DNA from: Sanderia malayensis
Taxonomy: Eukaryota > Cnidaria > Scyphozoa > Semaeostomeae > Pelagiidae
DNA: 64,000 nt
Assembly (NCBI GenBank): GCA_013076295.1
Contig: RQOL01000906.1
Coordinates: forward strand, 2,170,001-2,234,000
Direction of reading: 5' to 3'
In this document: one piece after another, positions 33,301 through 46,400 of the stretch
Layout of the letters: the number at the start of each line of letters is the position of its first letter
How positions within the stretch are numbered: position 1 is the first letter of the stretch
The notes under the pieces: model-generated
Database searches by the model: none
Told to the model about the DNA's origin: nothing
The model's input: the letters and a program-made list of their open reading frames with translations, nothing else
Position numbers and translations under genes: made by a program

Positions 33301-35791
33301 AAGAAGGTATAAGTTTCCCTCTGGATATCGTAATGCTTTGAAAAAATATTTTCGTTTTTTAACGCCCCTATTTAACCAGCCTCTCTGGGGAACACATTAC
33401 CGTTAAAGCCAAATACCCCCAGGCATTGATCTGAAGCATCGGGGATAAGGTATTGGCATGCAGGCCCGTCGAGAGCCAGCTCGGGTCCTGGGGCTATAAA
33501 CAAACACGGGGCTGTTTTATAATTGCTTTGCGTAAGCAAAACCTTTCACGGGCCCTTCTCGAGCCCTTCCTGGGACCCGGGCCCCGGGAATTTACCCCGG
33601 CTACACCCCCCTCTCCATGGTACCCCCTCTCCAAAGCATCGGGAATAAGATATTGGCATGTAATATTATTTCATAGAAGCATACCCAGATTTTTGTACAA
33701 AACGCTTCGCTTTGTGAAAACGGCAAAGAAGACATCTAGCAGGCCATCGTTGTCATAATCTCCAACAGCCGCTCCTCCAGTCATTTGCTCAGTTGTGCAA
33801 AACTCTCCAGGGAGTACCGCGCGTTTTGATGAATTGTAGAAAGGCACAACAAAGTCAAAAACACAATGTGGCCTAGCTCCAATATAGTCGCGATGCGTGT
33901 GTGTAAATCCGGCATCCTAAAATATTTCAGGAGTTGTGTATGTTTATACGGTTTAAAAAGCATCTTTCCCATTAAATATTGTATTATTCAACGTTGGGAG
34001 TTTAGTCAAAGAGTTGTGCATGTAATGTGAAAGACAGTCAACATTTCTGACGCGGTCTGTTCTCTTTGGGCAGAAATGAAAAAAGGGGGTGTGGCATCAT
34101 ACACGTGTGTATGAAAAGGTGGCTCATTCACAACCTCGTTTCCAGTGATATGGCCGCCGGCCTTTTTCTTTTTCAGAACATGATGCTGACAATAACTTTT
34201 AAATCAATCAATTACAATAAGTCATTTATTCATGTCGTATTATGTTCTCTTCATTGTGAGAATCAAAAACCGATTACATCAACATTTTCAACCAATTTAA
34301 CATCGATTAACTTTATGTATTGCTAATTTTCTGTTGAAAGGAATATTTGTTCTTCCCATAGCAACATTAATAAATCACAGGGAAACAAGAAAATTATGTA
34401 GTGAGACTTTACGACGCTTTTGCAGATTAGATGTGTATTGAGTGCACGTTATTTACAGCCTCTTAAGTTAACAATGCATTGCGTCTAGTTTTTATACAAA
34501 AATCGTCGCAATTGAAACTTGCATTTAATTAAGCCAGTCTTTGTTTTATTTTAATGGTACTATGAAACTTGGTAACCAAGAGAGAATTGCTTGCCTACGA
34601 AGATTTGATTGACAGCTGAACTTAACTGGTCGGTCTTATTGTCTGGGCAAAATTGGAGACGGCTCTGAGATTGTTCTCAAGAGACTTTTGTTTTCTATTT
34701 AAAAGATGGCATCTTCGTGGTTTCCACGAGTTTGCACGAGTTCCTTTTATTTGCTAACCTTCGCTGACTCGGTCCATGCCCATTGCTTGCAACATCCCCA
34801 AAATGAATAGAACACGCATCCGATTGAAACAAAGTTTTTCTTTCTAACCTGGTCAAAGTTCACTTGATAGTTAATTTAATTAGACGTCCTTTGAAATCTT
34901 CTATAAGTCTACTTCACTATAAAGTTCTATTACCTTGCCCCTTTACCAAGAAGCATGCACCCCTCTAAGTTTGTTGCAGCTCCTTCCGATGGATCCCTTT
35001 TACGCCTGCTACATATTTCTTTTAAATTAAATCATAGATTAAATCCCGAACCATTTAGCTTTAAGAAGCTACGCGGATACAATCTAACGTCGTTTACGAC
35101 ACCATTTATAGACTTTACGTCTTTAATTCAAAAGATTAATTTGCAAACTCAGCTTCATTCAAAACTTCTTCCACCAATTCCAAGTAATTAACCACGCACC
35201 CTTTTTACATTTTCTAAAGCAAAGCTCTTGTTGCATCTTACCCCATTAGTTTATCAATACCCAAGTTTTGCACAACGTCATAAAAACATTCATTTCAAAA
35301 GAGAAAATTGAAAAACTCAAGCGACCTTGCTGTGGTGCGACAACGCACGCTGCCATTCCAACAATGCTGCAACATTCTTTTTGATGTCTTTCTTCCAAAT
35401 TCGATCGTACGAACTTATGCATAAAAATTCTATTAAAGTTGTCAAAAAAACCTATAACACCTACCTTTGCAATGTCTTTGAAAAAGATTTTGCTTGCTGT
35501 TGCTGGGTTGACATCAGAGGCACTTGATAGGATGCATGAATCGAGATCTTCTTCGTTGATGAAGTCGTTGACCAACACATCGAGGTCGTATTCTGAAACT
35601 GAAGAATACCAAGTAAGATTGAGAGTCTTCTCGAAATTCTTCATCTTAAGCTTCCCGTCCTTCAAAACAAATACATCGGAGTTTGCAACTGGTTGACTTG
35701 CACCACTAGCAACCGTAGGCACCACTGCTAATGCCACTGCCAAGAAGAAACGCAAAAAAACAGACATGTTCTGTCTTTGTTTCTTAGTCAT
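24362..35791 (-). CDS. CRTAC1-like FG-GAP/ASPIC ectodomain fused to animal haem peroxidase and a TM anchor
   Basis: About 1,400 residues in some 25 exons, all in agreeing phase. The in-frame ATG is at 35791; an ATG at 35767 gives the signal peptide MSVFLRFFLAVALAVVPTVA directly. FG-GAP/VCBS repeats follow (about 33916-30120), with Ca2+-loop motifs DYDNDGLLD, DVDQDGDLD, DFDQDGYPD, DFDNDGLQE, DWNNDGNLE, DFNNDGYLD and DFDNDGDED. The UnbV/ASPIC domain follows (WLRVQVFH, YGARVTVEDPSG, HFGLRDYSSDITVRVKWPA; about 30214-29433). After a linker of about 110 residues comes the haem-peroxidase domain (28475 to about 25145): distal-side GQFLAHDLDF, the Ca-loop region GDPHFDQDKVGGKYLPFSRS, AGDTRSN with the distal Arg, LEHNRLCDE, RFGHSQV with the proximal His, and MNIQRGRDHGLPDYN. 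The C-terminal exon has a helix around VACVVVIVVLCVVIAIVV and a short basic tail, so type I topology with an extracellular enzyme is inferred. One junction (donor at 25484/25483) is GC-AG. The 3' end is uncertain: the frame stops at 24362, but a strong donor (gtaagt) just before could extend the tail. The substrate is unknown. Confidence 0.85.
28020..28197. repeat. About 31-bp minisatellite in peroxidase-gene intron
   Basis: The unit tcactgtatactcttctgca followed by tgctgtaacat repeats about five to six times with point changes (ttctgc, tctaca, tgtgca). It lies in the intron directly after the first peroxidase-domain exon. Confidence 0.85.
33432..33661. repeat. GC-rich intronic insert between direct repeats
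   Basis: aagcatcggggataaggtat (from about 33434) and aagcatcgggaataagatat (from about 33634), each continuing into tggcatg, flank a strikingly G/C-rich block (ctcgggtcctgggg, gggacccgggccccgg) in an AT-rich intron. It could be a duplicated segment with a GC-rich insert, or a non-autonomous element. Its nature is undecided. Confidence 0.45.
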
Positions 35792-36743
35792 TACGATCGA
35801 TCTTGTCTTGTTTCTACGATCGATTTGGTCTTGTTTCTCTTTCAACTAACGTCGTCTTGCTTCGCTTTTGATCACAAGCTCTTCTGATCGAACAGCGAAC
35901 GCCAAGCCGACTTTTATACAGCTTGCTGCCGTCCCACAAGGGAGCAGGAGAACACATTTTCAAAGCTATACACTAATTTGTTGATTGTAGAACTAATCAG
36001 TAGAAATACAAACTAGCATTGAATATACGGGCGCCCTTTGAAGCTTTCAAAGTCAAAATGCCAACGTCTCAATGGTCGATTTTTTCAGCCAACAAAGATG
36101 AAGAAGCTACATTTAATAGGATTACCTAAAGATTAACCTTTATTGCGGAAAGCAGATTCGCAGTTACACGAATTTCGGTCATACACAGGCTATCAGAATC
36201 GTAGTTGATGAATTTGCTTTCAATTTTAGCGAGTTTAGCTTTCCGCTGATTAGATTTGTTTGGGATGAAACACGAGTTAAGTCAAGTCATATAATTGTTT
36301 TATGTATCCATATATTTCTATCAACGTATCCACAAATGGGTTCCAGTGTAAAGTTCATTGCCCATTGCTAATAGTCAGAGGGCTTCATAGACCTCCACGT
36401 GCAATAGCAAAGGATCATTGAGGCCAACAATAGATGATTAGAAAGACAGACAAGAGACAAGGACAGACACAGGAGGAAGTGAAAAAACGGAGAGCTTGGG
36501 ATGTACCGTGATTTATTTCGGCCGCCAATGGCGGTATTAATTAATTGAGAATAGAGCGGAATTTTATGAAATCTGGATGCATTCCTCATACCAGATCATT
36601 ATCACGTCCCCAAAATGTCAGGTCTAATCATAACGTGGTGCATATTATACATGGTGAACGTCATATTTGCCTCGTGACACAAGATGCAAGGAATCAACAA
36701 AAATATTACTGTTACATGAGGACATTTTGTAATTTGTTACAAA
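35792..36743. promoter_or_regulatory. Divergent promoter interval, peroxidase chimera / COQ6
   Basis: 952 bp separate the start codons of the minus-strand peroxidase chimera and the plus-strand COQ6 gene, so both promoters should lie here. gacttttatacagc near 35910, in the minus direction, is not a clear TATA box. No repeat is recognised. Confidence 0.45.
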
Positions 36744-39700
36744 ATGACACTTTTAGTTCTGAAGCAAGCATCCCGAATATATGTTTGCAAGGCTGGTTGT
36801 GTTGGAGCTAAGCACCTTTCGCAATTAGCTGGAGGAATACAGATATTGTCGCGTAACTTTAGGCCATGTTCTTCTACTGGAAGAAGGCTACACTCCTCCA
36901 CAGCTTTCAAGCAGAGTGAAGAAAAGTCTGGGTGTGGGGGGCGAGATCCAGACAACTCGTATGATGTTATTATAGCTGGTGGTGGACTGGTAGGCACGGC
37001 TTTAGCATGCTTGCTTGGTGGGTATTACGCACGACAATGTTTTTGCTAGCTGCACTGCGCATTTGTGGATTTGTGGAAATTGTTAATCAATTTGACTTAA
37101 CAAAACAGAATAACAGGGATATTTTCAGACTGGGAAATCTCTCATTAAAAGCTGGCATGCTACTTTAGCCTGGCTGGAGATTTCTAATCAGCTCAGTTGT
37201 GCAGTGGCATCCCCATGTCAAAGTCATCATGTTACACAATTCCCAACACGTATACCCCTGTATGTCAACACGGTCTCTTGAAATGCTTCACGGTGTTGTT
37301 TGTCCATAGATTAATGAACACAGAATATAACTAATTATCTTTGATTTCGTGCACGTTTTTTTTGCAACGCACATGGGTTAATCAAGGGTTTATGGCACCT
37401 AATTATTCCCAAAAAATATGGAGAGAAAATTCAAAGGCTCTAATATATTTGTATTTGCTTAATTTAGGCAAAGAACCCATGCTGCAGGACCAGAAAGTTC
37501 TTTTATTAGAGGGTGCTCCAAAGCAAGTGTCACTCGGTCAAACATTAAAAGAGTACAGCAACAGAGTTTCATCAGTTACACCAGGGACGCGAAAGCTTCT
37601 GGAAGGCAAGAAATATTTTGCAAGCTTACTTGCAACTGTCTTTTCATATAGATAAGACATAGTATGCGGTATAATATCTTTCTTATGAGCCTGTGAAATC
37701 GCCATCTAACTGCTGTTAGTTTGTTGTTGCTTGACTATAAATCATCAGCTCTTATGATGCATTTCTATAATGTCTTTTCATTCGCAGAATGTGGTGCATG
37801 GAAACATATAGAAAACATGAGATACAAACCATATACAAAGATGCATGTGAGATGGCTTTATCTTTTAATCACATTCAAACTTATTCATTCAAATAGCTTT
37901 AGTTAGATGACCTTAATATTCCTCTTTTCTCTCATTTTTCAGGTTTGGGATGCTTGTGGTGCTGGCTTCATAACATTCAATGCAAATGAAATTGAAAGAG
38001 CTCACAGCGAAGATGGTGATAATCGCATGGCCTACATAATAGAGAACTCAGTTATTCAATCGTCATTGGCTAAGGAATTTGCTGATATCCAATCAAATGT
38101 CCACATTGAGTACGGCTGCCGAATCAGAGATGTTATTTTTCCACCCAAGGTGAGTGTTTCATAAGCATCATATGTATATATTGTTTCATTGTCATCATAT
38201 ATGTATATATACATTTTAAGTGATGTCTTACGAATTTGAATGTGTTCACAAATTAAATATATGTACTTGATCAAGTCACACTCGTGAACTCCAAAAATTT
38301 TCAATTGCTGGTCACAGGCATCAAGGAGATTAATGTCTTTAAGATTAAGTTAAGATCAAGTTTTATAGCAGCAAAATATATGCATGTTGCAATGTAATAA
38401 GTTTCTGCGAGTACACGTGGAGATGCTATTTAGGATGTTATTGACGAAAACGCTGAACTTACGAATTTGTTTAATCCTTTGTTAGTAATTAATTAAATAT
38501 TGAATTGGTTCAGATTGCTTTGTTTAACTAACGTCAAACGACGATGATTTAAGAGTGCTTCGAATAATCGTTGTTGAGCGAAGAATTTGTGTCCGATGGC
38601 TTAAACCGATGGTTCCTCACAGCTTGCTAAGAATTAGAGTAAAACAGAAAGAAAAGGGCTACCTTTTCGTTGATTCAACTAATATCTTGCTATAATTCAC
38701 AGTATCTTCCTTCTGCAGGATGGCAGCTCCTTTGACGATCTCGTGTCAGTTTGCATGGAGGATGGAACGACGTACAACGCAAAATTACTCGTAAGCAAAA
38801 CGTTTAATGTTTAAACGACTTTTGAATCTCCTTGTAATTGTTTCATTTCTGTCTATTCTACTGCCAGCCAAACAATGTTGATTTGATCTACATCTCGTGT
38901 TTTTCCTTCCAGGTTGGCGCAGACGGCATCAATTCTCTCGTGCGAAGCAAAGCACAGATGAAATACGTGAAACACGACTACCAACAAAGCTGTGTTGTGG
39001 CAACGTTACACCTCGACAAGGTCTGTATTCACAGTATTCACAGTTTACATGGGTGTTATTCAATAGGTTCTTGATTTTCCTACCCGTTTCACGTGTTGGA
39101 GCCGCCCTGCCGTGCATTGTTTTAGGCCAGGTATTGATGCCTGAGGATTTTTTCATACCACCGAAGCAGAGAACGGCGCGCTCATGTTAATACCAAAGAG
39201 CAAAGTTGTTACTTTTGTTGGAATCGCTTCCTTCAGTTATTATTCCCACTTGTCATATCTTCTATGTTAGCCTTGGTTTGTGTGATTTTTTTTCGCGAAA
39301 GGAACATTAGCCCGCAGCGGTAATAAAGTGTCCTAAGGTAGCTGCAATAAAGCCACATCTTGCAGCAATGACAACAGCCATTGCGATGCAAAATTAGCCT
39401 TTTGCAGTATGGCATTCATTGCGCATGTGCAGGCGCCAATTCTTTAGAAAGGGAGGGAACCAATTTCTTGCCAACCTTTGTCAAACACGAAAGCTCTGTT
39501 TACGCTATGCAAATTAACCCCGGTTGTGTTTTTGAAGTATATATCTAACCTCTGGGTCTCTGGGTATGTCCGGTTTTATTTTAAGTTCTATTTGCGTTAC
39601 ACAATTGGACCAACCTGGATCGTAATCCAACCTGGATCGTAATCCAACCTGGATCGCATGGACCGCGCCCTGGTTTCAAATTGGATGGCCTGAACGGCGG

Positions 39701-42665
39701 GTGAAATTTGTTGAGGCCACGCCCTTCAGGATGTCAGAAAACGCCCTTTTGCTAAAATACTTGGTTCTTCCGTCTATATTCATGTACAGCTCTGTTCACA
39801 AGGTGACAGGAAACTATCGAAGAAACTGGGTGACTATATCACTTCGCTATAGAGTTGTAACATAAACATAATAGTGAAAACCAAGTCAAATAAGTTAATG
39901 ATTATGCTTAGGTGTTACGACGTATGACACATAAATTTGCGTGCGAACTGGCTCTTTGATATCATTAGATTATTTGCACTTGTATATCTGAAAAAATTTT
40001 GAACCTACTTTTGAAAAAGTCTCAAAAAATCAGGGGGGGGGCCCTGGCCTAATGACTGCTCGGTCTCTCCCGGATTGTCGATTTTTTCTATTCTCAACTA
40101 ACTCGGGGCGAACCCGAATGCGCTATAAAGGGCCGTGCGCTTTAGGGTTTGGTTATTTAGCTCAACGCAAACCATGGATTAACTATTTCTCATATTTTAC
40201 AAAAGCAGGAATCATCGAACAATATCGCTTGGCAAAGATTTCTCCCAACTGGTCCTATTGCCATGCTGCCGGTAAGTTTCATGCTCCTCATACGTCATAG
40301 CATCATATATTGAATTCAACTGAGGTATTCCACCAGTTGTACTCTCCGCAAGCGCCATTTTATCATCAGTGGTGGCCCATGGTTAGCAGTTAAAAGGATT
40401 GAAAATCTTACAACAGTTGGTGCATAGGATTTCGTTTCTTATTGCTGATTTTTCTAAGCAGCTGTTCTCGAATCAGAGCTCGCTGGCATGGTCAACAACT
40501 ACAGAAAATGCCAAAGCGCTCGTTGAAATGCACGAAGATGACTTTGTCGATGCCATCAATACTGCATTTGTGAGTTTCATTTGATGCATCTTCTCCTAAC
40601 CTGTTTCCCGCATCGTTCTTTTGATATTCAGTCAGACTTGATAGAACTTTTTCGTTACTTTTTTAATCAGTCGTACCATTATCTCCTTGTTATTGTTTAT
40701 TACAAGTTCTGACTAGCGTATATTTGCTGTTGCAGTGGGAGGACTGTGATCGCCACCCTCTCGTTGATCGATCCGGAAATCTTTTCCTGAATATGCTTAG
40801 CGCTATTCAACCAGGTATTATATTGATTTATTGACACCTATATATTGATATATGGAGATTGAAAATTCGAGGTTTTGTCGAAGGGTGCCCTTTTAGCCTA
40901 ACTAAACTCATCTTGTATCATTAGTTCATGTTTGCCATGCGAGGTTCAAAAATGTGTTCATGAATAGGCCGTTATGCCTACAGGGCTATATGCTCATTTG
41001 TAATGAATTGGCAAGTCTGGATGATGGATAACTGCGTTCTGATTCTCTTGTAGGCACTTTCGCCGGATCCCAATTGGAGCAGCCACCCTCTGTATGTGGA
41101 ATAGACGTAAAAAGCCGCGCTTCATATCCCCTTGGACTTGGGCATGCATCACATTACGTAAACAACCGAGTGGCACTTATAGGGTACTGATGTTGTCAGA
41201 TTTGCATACCCCATGCAGCCTAGTATACAGAATTACCATGCTAATAGTTAAAAGAATAAACGGTAAAATAGGGCCCTCCCTGCTTTACTTCGGCGTTTCA
41301 CTATAATCGTCTGAGCTGGAGCCTATTTTAGTGTAGATTTTCCACAATTTGTTGTCTCTGATCTGCATCTGCAAGAATGACAGTTTATGGTCTGACACGA
41401 AATTCAAAGTATCTGCAGTTGAAAAGTTGTGAAAATGGATACAACAAGAGTCCGTTGAGGATATATAGGAAAAGTAGCATTGTTAATGGTGTCCATTCCC
41501 TTATGAAAAGGACGTTGTATTCGAAATGTTTTAATTTATAGTCTTATCAACAATTTTACCCTGAACCATATCAAACCCTGAAACATAATTTTAGTAGGAC
41601 TCCAGTAAGAGTACAGTAAGGACTCCAGTAAGTAGGACTTTTAGTAGGACCCCTGTAAGTAGGAGTTTTAGTAGGACTCCAGTAAGAGTACAGTAAGAGT
41701 AGGACTTCACTCGACTGTACCCTTTTAAAAGTACATGTGCAAACATTTTATTTTTTTCCCCGACTTTCTAAGCCCGTGTTCTGAAAGCCTGTGATTTTCT
41801 TGTCAGCGATGCAGCCCACCGAGTGCATCCATTGGCTGGACAAGGACTAAATCTTGGTGCTGGTGATGTGGCCTGCTTGAAAAATGTGTTAGTGGGTGCT
41901 GTTGAGGATGGAGAGGACATAGGTTAGTTATGGGGACATAGGACATAGGACATGTGCATGTTTATCACTGCCCTCATTCTTGACCTTTAAACTCGCGAAA
42001 TATGTTACCATTGCGCCGAGTTCCTCATTGGTATTTTGGTAGTTATTATCAACAATAATAGCGACAGCAATTTGAGAGACGATGTCTTCATTTACGATAA
42101 AACGCGGGCTTGTTGACACAGCTTATTCTCACAAAACTTAAATTACAGTGCAAAACAACTCGATATCTTTGGAATTATTTCTAATTAATAATAACAAGAA
42201 AAATTATAGCAATATCAAGGTGGAAAGAGATGTCGGAATAAGATATGCGCTGACTGAAGTTTCCGATAACTTGTTTTGGTGATGTTTGGGTTAATTTGCA
42301 GGAATTAAGCAGAGACGTGGCTCTGGTTTATTCGATTATTTTGATTACTCTCCATTATAGGTGATTTGAATCATCTTCTCCGATTCGAGACTTTGAGACA
42401 AAGAGAGGTCGTTCCAATGATGTTGGCTGTGGATGCAATGAAAAGGTTATTCTCCACATCCTCGACCCCTTTTGTGCTTGCAAGAACAATCGGTCTACAA
42501 GCAACGAATGCCTTGAAACCCCTCAAGGTAATAAATACCATGAACTGTTTTTCATCTGACTATGTTCTCTGTAACAACAATCATACGATATAGACACGAG
42601 ACAGTGTCATTTTAAATGTATCGATTTTCTTTTAGGATCAATTTATTGCTTTCGCAATGAAGTAA
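36744..42665 (+). CDS. COQ6: Ubiquinone biosynthesis flavin monooxygenase COQ6
   Basis: About 520 residues in 13 exons. COQ6 hydroxylates the ring in coenzyme Q synthesis in the mitochondrion. Exon 1 (36744-37017) has an Arg/Ser-rich presumed presequence and the FAD dinucleotide fold YDVIIAGGGLVGTALACLLG. Later exons carry KLLEECGAWKHIENMRYKPY, VWDACGAG, LVGADGINSLVR (second FAD motif), NNIAWQRFLPTGPIAMLP (about 40210-40272), LAWSTT, and GDAAHRVHPLAGQGLNLGAG (about 41808-41862), the third FAD motif. The last exon ends at TAA 42663-42665. The exon ending at 37605 uses a GC donor (G|GCAAGA), with acceptor before 37788; only this join restores the conserved LLEECGAW. It is divergent from the peroxidase chimera. 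The motifs match COQ6 rather than other UbiH-like enzymes. Confidence 0.93.
39612..39660. repeat. 18-bp triplicate in COQ6 intron
   Basis: ccaacctggatcgtaat repeats nearly three times in tandem (the last copy has gcatgg). It is a simple intronic repeat. Confidence 0.8.
41590..41712. repeat. agtaggactccagtaag minisatellite in COQ6 intron
   Basis: Irregular tandem copies of agtaggactccagtaaga, mixed with acagtaag and ttttagtagg variants, fill about 120 bp of intron. Confidence 0.8.
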
Positions 42666-43446
42666 GCGAATCAAAGTAGCAAGTCGTACAGAACTAAGAA
42701 TGATTATAGGGAATGACCCACACAAGATTGTAATAGTAAACGAACGTATAGTTATGAACACATTTTTTTCAAAATTCATTTTCCACCATTTTCAACGAGC
42801 GTCAATCATTAAATTTGATTTCATTTAGACTTTGGACTTTCAATTGTTGCATGTCAAACGCATGCGTATGCTTGTAAGATGTGATTGTGATGGAGACATG
42901 TAATGGGTGGTTCCAGATGATCTATAATAGATTGACTATTAATGACCAATTTATCATTTGATTTGTTAAACCTATATTTGTGTATTTGCCACTACTGTGG
43001 ACTTTTTAATGTAAGGTGTCTCCTTTGATGCAAAGGTTAAGGGCTTGGTTTTAAAGCGCTTTTGTTAATAAATCTGTCACAGTCAACTCTTATCTTACGT
43101 TTTAAGAGCAAAGTCCACGACTTAAAATATAAAGAAATGAAGCAATTACAGACAAATTGAACAAATTAATTGTATTCTTTTTCTCATTACAACGGAGCGA
43201 TGCTATCTGACAGAGGCGGTGTATCGTTTAGCAGGCGTTTCCGTGGCCTCAAGAAAAATTCTCCGGGAGGGGGGAGGGCCAAAATGCCTGACAAAATTGG
43301 TGCTTCCACCACAGACGGAAATAAAATTTGTGTTGCTGTTGTTGTTAATGTTGAGTAAAATGGACCAAGGACGGACCGACCGTCCAAATTGAGGATTGTG
43401 TGCCACATGGGAATGCGAAAGCATATTTTTATAAAATCTAATTAAC
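42666..43446. other. Intergenic between COQ6 and SCPx
   Basis: 781 bp of AT-rich sequence lie between two genes read in the same direction. It should hold the COQ6 3' UTR and the SCPx promoter. Small open frames on both strands at 43170-43448 overlap and have no recognisable similarity. Confidence 0.45.
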
Positions 43447-46400
43447 ATGGATAAGGCAAATAGTGCACCGCGAACCTTTGTGGTTGGTGTTGGAATGACA
43501 AAGTATGTATTATGTTACTTTCAGCAGCTAATATATTTTATTCATATAATGTCCATGATAAAAAGTACTAGAGGGCCTAAAGGGGGCGTAGCTTAACGCT
43601 AGGAAGGCCACAAAGCTATACCCCTTGGTTATTAGAATGAATTTATCTTTGTTTCACAGCTCTAATCTATGCTAGAATATATTTATGTGTTCATTTTATT
43701 AGGTTTGAAAAACCTCATACAAAGAAATGGGACTATCCTGGTAGGTACACAACAATAATGAATGGCAACGTAGAGAGCCAAGCCAGTACAGTAGTCTTGT
43801 CTCTTGTTTATCGTATGGGTTTCTGACGCCGAAATATATATTTCTTTCCTAGACATGGCACGTGAAGCATGTAATAATGCACTGAAAGACTGTGGACTTG
43901 ATTATAAAAAGCATATTGATATTGCAGTGGCTAGCTATTGTTATGGAGAACCAACATCTGGTATTAAATCATAATATATACATTGCCTTACTTCTACTTC
44001 TCCTTCAACATAGATACTGAGAGGGATAGAGTATTGTATCAGTATAGTGCCCAGAGCGTATGTTAGCACATGCTTATGCTATTTGATTGTTCAAGCCATA
44101 ATTCATAGCATGTATAGTATAATGTTCCACAAAGTATATTGAAACATATTTCTTTTCTTTCCAGGTCAAAGAGCTGTTTATGGTGAGTGTAAATGATTCA
44201 TTTTACTCACTGTAATGCTTTGATGTACCATGATATGGCCAAGTATGACTTGTTTCTTTCTTATTCCAGAACTTGGTCTCTCTGGAGTGCCTATTTTCAA
44301 CACAAACAACAATTGCTCCTCAGCTTCAACTGCACTCATGATGGCCAGAACATTTATTCAAAGCAAGCAATACAAGTGTGCCCTTGTGTTAGGCAAGTTT
44401 TCACATCACGGTAGCAGCATGTAGTCACAGTGGCATGTAAACAGCAGTTATCTCTCTCATACTGATGACTAAATTTTGATTCTCATATTCTCATGGACAT
44501 TTACAAGGGAATGGCATTTTCAAAGCTTTTATACTTACAAACAGTTGCTGTACAATGTTTGTAATAACAGTTATTTTATGTTTATAAGCAGTTATTTTTC
44601 TATCAAACTGTCTTCATTCCATATGACTTCTTTATGTGCTTCATTCATAAACCATTTGACTTCTTCAATCCTTTATGCACATGTTTTGCATATCAAAGTC
44701 AAATGTGCATATATGAGCAATTATAACTGAAAGAAAGCTACATTCTGTTGCAGGATTTGAGAAGATGGACAGAGGATTGTCGTCAAAGTTCACGGACAAA
44801 ATTCATCCAGTTAAAGAGCATTTTGATCATATGGAGAAACTTGGTGCAGAACCTGGTTTAATTAACCCACATTTGAACCAGATGACCTCCGATGTCATTA
44901 AGGTAGTTATTTTGCACCATTTGTTAAAATTTGAAAGCATCCTGTCATGTTCGGAAGCATCAATGCTGCAGATGAAGTTCTCTTAGGAAAACACTGTTAA
45001 TATTAAGTGAATCAGAAATGCTCCAAATGTGAGGAGCACAAATTCAACAGTAGTTCTAATAAGAAAGAGAGTAACTTATTAGAGTAACTAACAGTTCTTA
45101 TATCAATTTTCAACTGTAACTTTAAATTGTAAAATTACAGTTATTTGCATGTGCTGCCAGAGAACATTGCAAGAGGTACAAGACAACAGCATTGCAGTTT
45201 GGCAAGATATCTTACAAGAATCACTGCCACAGTGTGAACAACCCTAATGCGTGTTTGCAAAAGAAAATGCAGCTACAAAGTATCATGAAAAGTCCAATGA
45301 TATGTGAGCCAATCACATTGGCCATGTCTGCACCAACAGCCGACGGTGGTGCAGCAGCGATTGTGTGCAGTGAGGAATTTATGATTGCAAATGGACTGGA
45401 GGTAGGAACGGTTTGTTATTGCAAGACTGCCAAACGCCCAGTCTCTATGTACTTAACCCTTTCCGTACCATCATCCCAGTAAGGTCATATCCCATTCGAC
45501 ACGGGCCGAAAGGCGTCGCAAACAATAGATTTTGCCTTGGACAATAGATCTGTTCGACTTAAACAATGGCTCGAATACGGTAAAACAATGGGCGAAACAG
45601 GGAGTCCCGCACTCACACCAGTCAGAGTCAATAGAAGTGAGGATCCTCACTTCTATTGACTCTGCACCAGTTGAACAGTGAATAGCTTTTTGCATTGTAT
45701 TGAAACCCCGTTAAAATGCGGTTACAGCGATTGAGCTAACGTGCTCCTAATAACAAGGAGGTCGCAAGGCGGGTTTCCACTCTATTCCAAAGCGATGTTC
45801 TAAGAATGGAGTAAAATGTCTTTTTCTGTAAATATGGTGCTCCATACCATGGTATGGGCTTAGTGATTTTATAATGACAAAAATAACGCAAAAAGAATGC
45901 TAGCTACATTGGTTGTAACTCAGCAGACAGGGATATCCAAATAGGGTTTCACCCTGTTGCGATTATCAGAAGCGTTTTTGTATAAAGGAGGCCTTAACCA
46001 ATTTAATCGATTTCATTAAGAGATGATGTGACTATTGTTCATATTTCCCATGCTGTCTAGTCGTGCTGTAATTTTCTTGTTGCACAATTTCCTTTAAATG
46101 GGAGAACTGATAGAACTCGATTTCCCCTAAAAAAAGAACTTACTCGATCTTGTTCGCGTCTCGTGTAAAGTCATATCACGAACCTATTTACTGCCAATGT
46201 TGTACAGAATATGCTATCATCATTTTGACCCTTAAATTTGTCCATTCTGCATTTAATCTTCTGTTTGACAAGTTTTTGATATAAAAGAGAAAATGGAGTA
46301 AATTCTGGTTTACTGTAATTAGGATAACGTTGAGGCTACATTGTTTAGATTACAATGTAGTGATTTATGCTTTTCAAAACGTTTTATTTACACTGGCAGC

